This document shows, in pieces, positions 47,193 through 57,254 of a stretch of DNA of 64,000 bases. Numbering within the stretch: position 1 is the stretch's first letter; each line of letters opens with the position of its first letter. Below the pieces are notes generated by a model, which saw nothing but the letters and a program-made list of their open reading frames with translations, searched no databases and was not told the DNA's origin. Made by a program: the position numbers and the translations under genes. The stretch comes from Hevea brasiliensis (lineage: Eukaryota > Streptophyta > Magnoliopsida > Malpighiales > Euphorbiaceae), in contig NC_079495.1 in NCBI RefSeq assembly GCF_030052815.1, positions 57,666,422 through 57,730,421 on the forward strand, given 5' to 3'.

Positions 47193-48954
47193 TAAGTATT
47201 GGAGACACAGCTGGGGAGCCTAGCAGACCTACGACCGGGTGAGACATCAGATCTGCATAGGAGTCCAGAGTTATCTGCATTACACTGCATACATGGTAGG
47301 ACTGAGGATCTTGTGTAATGACTATCAGTTGTATTTTGGTATTTTGTTATGTAATATGTATAGATATCATAAAACTTTAAAGTTTGTAATAATTTATATA
47401 TATTAAACTCCTATGGATAGTGTTTTGATGAATGTAAAATATGATGGACTGTATTTTGAAATTATGAAATTGTGAGACTGAAAAATTAGTTTGATGGTTG
47501 AGATTATCATATTGAACTATTTTTAACAGGTTTAGAAGTACATTTTGTCTGAAATACAGACGACACCATGCCGGATTTTTATTACCATTTTTGAAACACT
47601 AATTTTATTAAAGTATGAAAATAGTATCAGCATGATATGAATATTACATAAAAGACTTCTTAAAAATCATATTGAGTTTAGGAAATGAGTTGATTACAGA
47701 CTAGGTGCTCCGGCACGCCGTGTAGCACGCCTTACTCGGCTACACTGTAGACGGGCGAGGGGTGTTTCATTTAACTTATACTATATATCCAATAATCTAG
47801 ATTTGGTTTCAAGCTATGCTAGGGACTTTGCATTCTTATTGCAAACCAAACCTATTTAATTAATCAATTAAACTCTTTAATTAATCAATTAAATCACATT
47901 TAACTTGGTGATTATTTTGTTTATGTGTGTGACTTACTAGGCTCATCACTAATTGGCAATGAGATATGATATTAACTCTTAATATCATTAGACCTCTTTC
48001 TCACCATAAATGATTTCTCTAAATCATTTTAGACATCTCATAGACAATGGTTGACACCTAGCATAGCATGCCATGGCCACCCAATCAGTAACAAGGAATA
48101 CCTTTAAATGAACCTATAATCATATGTTACCATGCACTAGAATCTCTCTGTTACAAAATCCCAATTCTAGCTGGAGCCATGGTTAATGTCAAACTCCATT
48201 TGCTATGGATATTATATTCTCTTTTAATTTCAATTCTTGATTAAAAATATTTTCTTGTCAGAAACTCTTTTCTGACTAAATCTGTCTGTCCTGGCCAGGA
48301 ACTTGAAACATCAAGAATAATTAAATGAACATATGATTTTATCCCTATTTACTTAGGGTAACAAATTCCATCTTGATTAACACCTACATCCATATATAAC
48401 TAGTAGGAGCCAACACATGCCCATATACCCATACACAGTACAAGTATGAAAGCAGTATCAAACTCAAACCACATATATACAAGATAATAGTGCTATTTCA
48501 GGTCTAAAGATTATATGCATTGATATGATTTATGACAATACATTGACAAGAGTAAACTCTACGTGCTTGTCATAAGTGTCACTGGTTTGGCCTACTTATC
48601 ATGCATAAGTGCTTATCATGTTTGTTATATGGCATGAGATTCACCATTCCATCTTTTTTACATCTCATATAAATAACTTGGAAACAAACATGATTACAAT
48701 CTTTCTGGATAAGTCATATCCTTATTGTGAAGTATCCTCGATTATGAACCAATTTATGATACTTTGTGTTAGAAATACTGTCACTTATATTCTTAACAAC
48801 TTAAGAATAGAATTTCTAACAAATGTCAATGGACCTTTTCTATTACACATAAATATGTTATGTAAACGAAAAAGTGAAAATGCCTTTTTATTAATAAAAC
48901 ATGTACAAAATACATACTAAATGATATGCTCTAGGGCATACTACTAACATTGGG

Positions 48955-50374
48955 CCCTTCCAAGTGTGCGCATGGTTATGGGTTTCATTGTGCAATTGTT
49001 GTATGATCTAAGGCCCATAATTAGGCCCATACTTAATTAAATTGTTTAATTAAGAATTTTAATCACACAATTAAATTTTGATTCAATTGTTTGAATGAGA
49101 TTCAAATTTGAATTTTTAAATTTGTTTGAATGAGATTCAAATCTGAATTTTTAAATTTGTTTAAATGAGATTCAAATCAGAATTTTTTAGTTGAATATGA
49201 GATATTCAATTTAATTTTAGTATGTATGTTTTATTTAATTGTTAAATAGTAATATACATGATGGATGATCATGGACAATAAAAGACCAATATGATTGGAT
49301 TTATTTCTTTTATTTTTCTTTGGGTTGTAAAATAATTAATTTTATTTTTGGTAGCATGTATTATAAGTGTTGTAATAATTTGGGTTGTTATTTCATTTAT
49401 TTGAGGACTTTAAAGTCCATATTCTTATAAATTCACCTTGGTATGCCAAGGATTACAATGTAATTGGATTGCAAGAAGATCAAGGAGGTCAAGAGCATTG
49501 GTGGGACCAGTAGGAGGAAATCAAGATCAAGTGTTGATTATGTACTCCTTCAGCAACTCTTGTAAAATGAATGAATGAAATACACCTAGGAATGCCCTGA
49601 TTCAATTCTTGGTGGCTCAGAATTGAATCCCTTAAAAAGTCCATGATCGTACCATATTTATTGTTTATCCATGTATGCATGAGATGTATGGGAATGTATG
49701 CAAGTATATGATATATGCATGCTAATTGGATAATATGCAAAGTGAGGCCATAATAGTAATTAAGTTGACCATTAAATCTTCCAAATAAATGATTAAGTTG
49801 GAAATGGTATAATTAAGGTAATTATATCATAGGCCTTCCATTGAGGCAATTATTTTAAAAAATTTTAAATACTTGCATATGATGCAATTAATTTAAGAGA
49901 TTTTCTTAAGAATAATTGTTAAACATGAGATGTTATAAATATGTAAATGGTTTGGTGGCCAATAATGGATGTGCCTGAGGACATTAAAATTATTTGCATG
50001 TTTACTGGCTCAATGGGATCAACTTAACTAATGCAAGATAAGTCAATAATGGATGTGCCTGAGATTTTGAGCATTAAGGACTAGGTAAATGATTGAACCT
50101 CACATGAGATGTGATGGGCAAGGAATTGATCACTTATAGTTTATTATAATTCCAATAACGGATGTGCCTGAGGATGATCAATAAGACTATAAGAATTCAA
50201 TCACCTACTAGAAATCCATCCAACTAGGATTTCCATTTACTACTTTGGAAGTGTAGGATTCGCTAAGTTAGTGGGAGGACCAATTTGATTAAAAGACCAT
50301 AATCATTTTGGTTAATTACATGATACATTTACTAATTAATCTAATTATTTTCTGTAGTTATTCTTCTAATAATA
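48955..50374 (+). other. Copia-A leader, second part
   Basis: Non-coding leader resuming after Copia-B. It holds three 35-base tandem units (49088-49190), in reverse complement to those of Copia-B. It also holds three copies of AATAATGGATGTGCCTGAG-like motif (49961, 50044, 50153, the last with AACGG). The frame at 49489-49740 on the minus strand is unsupported. Confidence 0.8.
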
Positions 50375-51200
50375 ATGAGCACACAACAACCACCACCATC
50401 CAATATACTTGCGAGCATACTTGATCACAATAGGTTGACAGGACCTAATCTTTCTGATTGGCTAAGAAATTTAAAACTTGTCCTGAACCTAGAATGTATT
50501 GAATAGGTTCTAGACTCAAATGTTCCTGATCCTTCACCTCCAGAGGCCACTCAAGAGGAACATGACACTTTGGACAAGTGGAAGGAGCATGATATGAGAG
50601 CCAAGTGTTATATGCTTGCTTCTATGGGTAACGAGTTACAAAAGCAGCATGAGAACATGCAGAGTGCAAGTAAGATCCTCCTTCACCTATAAGAGTTGTA
50701 TGGTGAGCATAGCAGGAATGCTAGGTATGAGATATCTAGGCAGTTATTTCAAATGAGGATGTTTAAGGGACAGAATGTTGGGGATCATGTCCACAAGATG
50801 ATTTGGCTTATAGAGCAGCTGGAACATCTTAACTTTAACATGGATTTCCAACTGCAGACAGATTTGATCCTTCAGTTCCTACCTGAGTCATTTGGAAATT
50901 TTGTGACAAATTTCCATATGACTAAGCAGGAATACACCTTGGCTGGTTTACTTAACATACTGGTTATTGCCCAAAAGAATATGTCAAGCAATAAAGGAAA
51001 AGAGGTAGCTTTGATTGCATCTTCTTCTACTAGAAAGTCCAACAAGAAGAAGGGCAATAAGAAAAAGAAACCTCAAGTTCCAGGATCTTCCAAGAAGATA
51101 GCCAAACAGAAAACAAAAACCAAAGCTGACAAAAGCAAGGGAAAGTGTTTCCACTATCGAAAGGATGGGCACTGGAAGAGGAATTGCCCAGAGTATAGCA
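50375..51200 (+). pseudogene. Copia-A gag, fused past a deleted protease
   Basis: ATG at 50375 opens MSTQQPPPSNILASILDHNR. Stops interrupt at about 50498 and 50690. The rest is open: YGEHSRNARYEISRQLF, FVTNFHMTKQEYTLAGLLN, then a Lys-rich stretch and a zinc knuckle CFHYRKDGHWKRNC with the second Cys changed to Tyr. After NCPEYS the sequence passes in frame to NLNECNAMMKINSSS, which in Copia-B lies about 450 bases further on. The whole protease with its DTGASS site is absent. Confidence 0.92.
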
Positions 51201-52110
51201 ATCTAAATGAATGCAATGCCATGATGAAAATCAACTCAAGTTCAAAATATATTTGGCACTTAAGATTAGGTCATGTTGCAGAAGATAGGATTGCAAAACT
51301 AGAGAAAATGGGGATTTTATCCTTATTGAGTTCTGAACCTACTCCAACTTGTGAATCCTGCATTCAAGGCAAAATGACTAGATTACCCTTTGTTAGATAA
51401 GGACTAAGAGCTGAAAATATTTTGGAGCTAATACACAGTGATGTATGTGGTCCATTTAAGGAAATGGCTAAAGGCGGTTTTCATTACTTTATTACCTTTA
51501 CCGATGATAAATCAAGGTTTGGGTATTTGTATTTGATGAAATACAAACATGAATCCTATGAAAAGTTTAAAGAATTTAAATCTGAAGTAGAAAATCAAAC
51601 AGGAAAAAGTATTAAAACTCTTCGATCAGATCGTGAAGGTGAATACTTAAGTACTTAATTTGATGAATACTTTAAAGAGCATGGCATTGTTTCTCAGCTG
51701 ACTCCTCCAAGAACACCACAACTGAATGGTGTATCTGAAATGTGAAATCGTACCCTATTAGATATGGTACATAGTATTATGAGCTATACTAATATGCCAA
51801 TCTCTTTTTAGGGATTTGCATTAGAATTAGCTTTGCATATTCTGAATAGGACCCCATCAAAATCAGTTTCTTCCACACCTTATAAGATATGGCATGGAAG
51901 AAAACCAAGTCTTAAGCATATTAAGATTTGGGGTTGTCCAGCTTATATAAAAAAACTGAACACTAATAAATTGGAAACCAGATCAGAAAAAGGTTTATTT
52001 ATTGAATATCCAAATGAAAGTTTTTGATATTATTTTTATTTGCCCACATCACAAAAGGTTGTGGTAAGCAGAGATGTCATATTTCTTGAACAAACAGTTC
52101 ATTGAAGAAG
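51201..52110 (+). pseudogene. Copia-A integrase
   Basis: Zinc-binding segment YIWHLRLGHVAEDRIAKLEK with CESCIQGKM (CxxC intact here, unlike Copia-B). Core: LELIHSDVCGPF, KTLRSDREGEY, PQLNGVSEM. C-terminus: STPYKIWHGRKPSLKHIKIWGCPAY. Stops at about 51399, 51657, 51741, 51808 and 52027 replace codons that are open in Copia-B. A one-base insertion near 52095 shifts the frame. Confidence 0.9.
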
Positions 52111-52129
52111 GTGGCAAAGGAAGGCAAAT

Positions 52130-53810
52130 AGAGTTAGAATTGGAGAATTCTGACCAACCAACAGATCAAATGGATATAGATCCATCTAGTCAACCTACAC
52201 CTATTGATGAAACATCTACAATAATTCCTCTCAGATAGACTAGGATATCTCACCCTCCAGTGAGATATGGTTTTCTTCATGAAGATGAACAAGAGTTGTT
52301 TACTCATGAAGAAGTAGATCATGGAGATGATCCACTTACCTATGAAGAAGCTATATCAGATATAGACTCTTCAAAATGGATTGAAGCTATGAAATCCAAA
52401 ATTGATTCCATGTATAAGAATCAAGTTTGGGATCTTGTTGACCCACCTGACGGTATTGTACCTATAGGGAATAAATGGGTTTTTAAGAAGAAAATTGGTT
52501 CTGATGGAAAGATAGAGACCTATAAAGCAGGGCTAGTAGTGAAAGGGTTTCGCTAAAGGTAAGGAATCGACTATGAGGAGACTTTCTCGCCATGCTTAAA
52601 TCAATTAAGATTTTATTAGTAATAGCTGCATACTATGATTATGAGATTTGGCAGATGGATGTTAAAATAGCTTTTCTCAATGGATACATTGAAGAAAACA
52701 TTTTCATGGAACAACCTAGGGGTTTTGAATCCCAAGATGGTTCTAAGGTATGCAAGCTAAAGCGATCCATTTATGGGTTGAAACAAGCTTCGAAGAGTTG
52801 GAACATCTATTTTGATGAAGCCATTAAGTCATTTGGTTTTATAAAAAAAGTGGATGAGTCATGTGTATATAAGAATGTTAGTGATAGTGCTATCACTTTC
52901 CTTGTTTTATATGTGAATGATATTCTCTTGATAGGTAATGACATAGCTATGTTGACAGCTGTAAAGGTATGATTGTCAAATACATTCTCCATGAAAGACT
53001 TAGGGGAGGCAATCTATATTCTTGGAATTCACATTTATAGAGATAGAGCGAAAAGAATAATTGGTTTATCCCAAAGTCTATACTTGGAAAAGGTGTTAAA
53101 GAGGTTTAACATGCTTGATTCCAAGAGAGGATTGTTACTAGTAAGACATGGCATCCACCTTTCTAAAGAGATGTCTCCAAAGACACCTGAAGAAAGAGAT
53201 AAAATGGCTAGGATTCCATATGCTTCAGCTATTGGAAGTTTGATGTATGCAATGATGTGTACTAGGTCGGATATCGCACATGCTGTTAGTTTAACTAGAA
53301 GGTTTCAATCCAATCCAGGTTTGGAACACTGGATAGCTGTCAAGAACATCCTTAAGTACTTGAGAAGAACTAAGGATTTATTCTTAATTTATGGAGGTGG
53401 TGACTTGCAATTAGATGGTTATACTAATTTTGATTTTCAATCAGATATCGATAATAAAAAGTCTACCTCTGGGTTTGTGTTCATTTGTAATGGACGTGCA
53501 GTTAGTTGGAAGAGTTCCAAACAGAGTACGATAGCTGATTCCACTACAGAGGCCGAGTACATTGCTGCATCAAATGCTGCAAAAGAGGCTATTTGGATAA
53601 GGAACCCCGATCTCACAAAAAATCCAAACACATAGAAAGGCGCTACCACATTATCAGAAAGACAGTTGGGCAAGGCGATGTAGCCATGCAGAAAATAGCA
53701 TCAGCTAAAAATCCAGCTAATCCATTCACTAAGCCTATGTCACAAGCTCAGTTAGACCGACATCTTGAAAAGATGGGTATAAGATATTATAATGAATGGC
53801 TCTAGTGCTA
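52130..53810 (+). pseudogene. Copia-A reverse transcriptase and RNase H
   Basis: Linker EEAISDIDSSKWIEAMKS and NKWVFKKKIGSDGKIETYKA, then a frame change near 52560-52590. RT continues with WQMDVKIAFLNGYIEENIF, KRSIYGLKQASKSWN, and the catalytic box as LVLYVNDILLIG, where the first Asp of the YVDD motif is Asn. RNase H: GDLQLDGYTNFDFQSDIDN, AVSWKSSKQSTIADSTTEAEY and AASNAAKEAIWIR. About 100 bases found in Copia-B are then missing, and the frame shifts to the closing KPMSQAQLDRHLEKMGIRY. The Asp-to-Asn change alone would inactivate the polymerase. Confidence 0.93.
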
Positions 53811-53819
53811 GTGGGAGAT
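53811..53819 (+). other. Polypurine tract of Copia-A
   Basis: GTGGGAGAT directly before the 3' LTR start TGTTAGTAG. Confidence 0.87.
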
Positions 53820-55287
53820 TGTTAGTAGTATACCCTAGAGTATATCATTTAGTATGTATCTTGTACATATTTTATTAATAAAAGGTAATTTTACTTTTTC
53901 GTCTACAAAATGTATTTATATGTAATAGAAAAGGTCCATTGATATTTTGTTAGAAACTCTATTCTTAAGTTGTTAAGAATATGAGTGATAGTATTTCTAG
54001 CACAAAGTATCATAAATTGGTTCACAATCGAGGATACTTCACAATAAGGACATGACTTATCCAGAAAGATTATAATCATGTTTGTTCTCAAGTTATTTAT
54101 ATGAGATATAAATAAGATAGAATGGTGAGTCTCATGCCATATAACAAACATGATAGGCACTTATGCATGATAAGTAGGCCAAACAAGTGACGCATATGAC
54201 AAGCACATGGAGTTTACTCTTGTCAATGCATTGTCATATATCATATCAGTGCATATAATCTTTAGACCTGAGATAACACAGTTATCTTGTATATAGGTGG
54301 TTTGAGTTTGATACTGCTTTCATACTTGTACTGTGCATGGGTATATGGGCATGTGTTGACTCTTAGTTATATATGGAGGTAGGTGTTGATTAAGATGGAA
54401 TCTGTTACCCTAAGTAAATAGGGATAAATTCCTATGTTCATTTAATTGTTCTTAATGTTTCAAGTTCCTGGCCAGGACAGACATATTTAGTCAGAAAAGA
54501 TTTTTTGACAAAAAACTATAGTTAATCAAGAACTGGAATTAAAAGAGAACATAATATTCATAGCAAATGGGGTTTGACATAAACCATTACTCCAGCTCGA
54601 ATTGGGATTTTATAACAGAGAGATTCTAGTGCATGGTAACATATGATTAAAGGTTCATTTAAGGTATTCCTTGTTATTGATTAGGTGGCCATGGCACGCT
54701 ATACTAGGTGTCAACCATGGTCTATGAGATGCCTAAAATGATTTAGAGAAATTATTTATGGTAAGAAAGAGTTATGATGATATTAAGAGTTAATATCATA
54801 TCTCATTACTAATTAGTGATGAGCCTAGTGAGTCACACACATACACAAGATAATCACCAAGTAAAATTTGATTTAATTAATTAATTAAAGAGTTTAATTG
54901 ATTAGTTAAATATGTTTGGTTTGCAATAAGATTGCAAAGTCCTTAGCATGACTTGAAACCAAATCTAGCTTATTGGATGTATAGTATAAGTTAAATTTAT
55001 ATTTAAAGTGTTTAAATATGAATTTAATTATGAGAAATTAATTAATAGAGATTAATTAATTAATTAATATTTGATATAAATTGATTTGAAGAGGAGAAAT
55101 AATGATTTTGGGTTGAGAACTCAAAATTACAACACAAGGGTAATTTGGTCATTTCACATAGTGACATGTGGCACAATGAGATGGTGACACATGGCATCGT
55201 AGTTTGTCATTTGTCTTCCTATCATGCAAGTTGATCAAAGTCAAGATTAAGTCTAGCTTTAACACTTGGCTTAATGTGATTAAGTCA
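53820..55287 (+). repeat. 3' LTR of Copia-A, 3' truncated
   Basis: 1468 bases colinear with 12491-13959 of the 5' LTR, ending at AAGTCA. The equivalent 5' LTR continues ATTAAAAAT, whereas here GAGCAAAAG of Gypsy-C follows. No gene is present; the minus-strand frame at 53903-54160 is the LTR frame seen in all copies. Confidence 0.93.
55285..55287. other. Deletion junction with TCA microhomology
   Basis: TCA belongs both to Copia-A's LTR (AAGTCA) and to the primer binding site of Gypsy-C (an expected TATCAGAGC, with only CAGAGC left). The breakpoint therefore lies in a three-base overlap, as in end-joining repair. Confidence 0.7.
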
Positions 55288-55417
55288 GAGCAAAAGTATA
55301 GGCGATTCTATACCTAGATAGATAGTAATAGATAGAGTGCATCACATGCATGGGCCTTTAAAATAGAGTCGAGGTGACATTAATGCAGATCTATTTTTTA
55401 TCTATTTTATAGGATCG

Positions 55418-56880
55418 ATGGCATCTGATCCTTCAGAGCATGGACCTTTTGGACTGATAAAAGAGGAGGTAGAGAGTTACGCACCTACACCTGCTCCTAG
55501 TAGGGATCAAAGCAGCAGAGCAGAGTCATCATAAGGTACTATGGGGAGAGCACAGCAGGCCTTCCTGGAACAGATGACTCAACTACTCCATCAGGTCACC
55601 GGAGCCATTCCTCAGCCACAGCCACCTCCACCTCCATAGCCACAGCCACCACCACCACCACCTGTATAGCCACCACCACCCCTATAGCTGCAACCCATAC
55701 ACAGATCCCCATTAAAGAGACTGCAGAAGTATGGGGTAGTTAACTTCAAGGGTAAGAAGGATGATGATCTAACCGCAGTAGAGTATTAGCTAGAGAGGAC
55801 ATAGAGGATATTACAGCAGCTGCACTGCACCCAAGAGTAGCAGTTAGAGTGTGCTCTGTCACTACTATAGATGGTGGGTGACAGTATCAAGAGTGGTACA
55901 GCCTACACAGATCACCTGGGAGTTCTTTCTGGCTGAATTCAGAAAGAAATATATCAGCCATGTATACTTGGAGGCCAGAAGGAGAGAATTTCTGGCATTG
56001 AGATAGAGGCAGCTTATAGTCTCCAAATATGAGCGGGAATTCATGAGACTTAGTGGATAAGCATTGGAAATAATGCCTACAAAGGTTGACAAGTACAAAA
56101 GATTTAAGGATGGACTGAATGACAACATCTGACTAATAGTTACATCTCACCACTTCACAGATTTCTCTTTGTTAGTAACATCAGCCCTGGATGTGGAGAG
56201 AGTCAGAAATGAGGAGCAGTCTAGAAGGGACAGACAGCGTAAGAGAGGTCCTGGACAGGGCCAGTTTAGTGCACCAGCTACTAGTAGTAAGAAGCATAAG
56301 GGTTCACAGAGCCAAACACAAGGCTAGAGGGGCCAGTCTGGAGTATCTATAGCTAGTTCCCCAGGTACAGTAATAAGGGAATCAATTCCAGTGTCAAAAT
56401 GTACACACTATGGTAAGAGACACAGAAGAGAGTGTCGATTATTGACTGGGGGATGTTTCAGATATGGATCTACGGATCATTTCATACAAGGTTGTCCACA
56501 GAGGAGTGCTCCCACTGCTCTACCATCGACTGAGAGGTCTGCCCCGACAATGCAGAGGGGTAGAAGATCTGTGAGACCTGAGACTATTGGTACATCACAT
56601 AAGGCTTCTGAGACTATAGAATGGCCAGAGGCTGGAGTAGCTCTCCGAGTGTACGCTATGGCTCAGGAGGAGCTAGATCCGATAGAAGTTATCAGAGGTA
56701 CACTTTCTATTTATAATACCATTACATATGTATTGATAGACCCTAATTATAGTCATTCCTAATATATGCATTGTACCTCCTGTTGAAAGAGAATACCGAT
56801 AGATGGGTTAGAAGATGATATATTTGTCACTAACCCTTTAGGCCATAAGATGATGGTAGATTAGCAACTGAAAAGGATCG
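55418..56880 (+). pseudogene. Gypsy-C gag and start of protease
   Basis: ATG at 55418 opens MASDPSEHGPFGLIKEEVES. A Pro/Gln-rich stretch follows in which at least four codons of a CAG/CAA-rich run read TAG or TAA. Capsid-like sequence (QLHCTQE, FLAEFRKKY-like, then ALDVERVRNEEQSRRDRQRKRG) is broken by further stops. Two zinc knuckles at about 56399-56510 read CTHYGKRHRRECR and CFRYGSTDHFIQGC. Each has Tyr in place of the second Cys. The protease start is recognisable as YVLIDPNYSHS, where Asp-Ser-Gly is lost. Related Gypsy-D keeps both Cys residues. Confidence 0.82.
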
Positions 56881-57236
56881 TACTAAAGATAATGGATGGA
56901 AATAAGAAAGAGACTGTATATGAGATGAAAGAAGATGAGTGCAGAATTGATTAAGGATAAGTATAGGAAAAATATGATCTATTGGGATATACCATGGTAA
57001 CTATGCAATGTTCTTGATATTTGTGCTATAAGCTACAGATTACAGTACCGATTTGGGACTATTGTGTAGAGCTACATATTTTCGATAGTAAATCGAGACA
57101 AGGATAAGAATGTAAAGCTAGGACTAGTAAGACAGACTAAAGAGAAAGTGAAGTATTATAACACGAAAAAGTGAAAAAACAAAGAGATAGCGGTCCCTCA
57201 ATTACTTAAATTGGATAAATTTTGAGGATAAAATTT
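56881..57236 (+). pseudogene. Gypsy-C pol remnant without reverse transcriptase
   Basis: Short segments align in order with Gypsy-D: LKRIVLK (end of protease), GNKKETVYEMKEDEC (integrase N-terminus), GLVRQTKEKVKYY (integrase C-terminal half) and VPQLLKLDKF (the end of pol). All RT and RNase H is missing and most integrase too. The element would have depended on proteins supplied by others. Confidence 0.7.
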
Positions 57237-57241
57237 TATTT

Positions 57242-57254
57242 AGAGGGGAAGAAT
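57242..57254 (+). other. Polypurine tract of Gypsy-C
   Basis: AGAGGGGAAGAAT just before the LTR start TGTAACAACC. Confidence 0.87.

Larger units (their letters stand above)
30723..47769 (+). mobile_element. Gypsy-D: complete Ty3/gypsy chromovirus, plus strand
   Basis: 5' LTR 30723-34152, primer binding site, gag-pol 34277-38620, polypurine tract and 3' LTR 38635-47769 (interrupted by solo LTR G), flanked by TTTAA at 30718-30722 and 47770-47774. Net LTR lengths are 3430 and 3426 bases. In the first 290 bases of the two LTRs I count about two dozen substitutions, all but two of them transitions. It is therefore much older than Gypsy-I. Gag has a large deletion and pol has about a dozen stops. 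Confidence 0.95.
38635..47769 (+). repeat. 3' LTR of Gypsy-D, interrupted by solo LTR G
   Basis: Pieces 38635-39261 and 44971-47769 join across the CCACT duplication to give 3426 bases, colinear with the 5' LTR. The end reads GAGGGGTGTTTCA, one change from GTTACA. Double stem-loop at 47151-47192. Confidence 0.94.
14756..48949 (-). mobile_element. Copia-B: Ty1/copia element, minus strand, complete but with insertions in both LTRs
   Basis: On the minus strand it runs from the 5' LTR (48949 down to 29786, interrupted by Gypsy-D) through primer binding site, leader, gag-protease, integrase and RT-RNase H to the polypurine tract and 3' LTR (24169-14756, interrupted by LTR E). The target duplication TTGGG flanks it exactly (14751-14755 and 48950-48954). 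Subtracting insertions, the LTRs are about 2.1 kb each. It is the same family as Copia-A, whose leader it entered in opposite orientation. Confidence 0.95.
29786..48949 (-). repeat. 5' LTR of Copia-B, interrupted by Gypsy-D
   Basis: Pieces 29786-30722 and 47775-48949 join across the TTTAA duplication; net length is about 2.1 kb. The minus-strand start at 48949 reads TGTTAGTAGTATGCCC. The frame at 48609-48920 is an LTR frame shared with the other copies and is not a gene. Confidence 0.93.
12491..55287 (+). mobile_element. Copia-A: Ty1/copia element, plus strand, split by Copia-B and 3' truncated
   Basis: The element consists of the 5' LTR (12491-14606), primer binding site and short leader (to 14755), then, beyond Copia-B, the rest of the leader, gag, integrase, RT and RNase H (48955-53810), a polypurine tract, and a 3' LTR that stops at 55287. 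The integrase-before-RT order defines Ty1/copia. The two LTRs align colinearly over 1468 bases (12491-13959 against 53820-55287). The last 647 bases of the 3' LTR are missing. The left flank is GAAGA (12486-12490); the matching right flank has been deleted. Confidence 0.93.

Noticed and set aside
48609..48920. A frame similar to those at 12573-12830 and 53903-54160
   Set aside because: All are the same stretch of the copia LTR on one or the other strand. Repetition of the LTR, not coding selection, explains the match.
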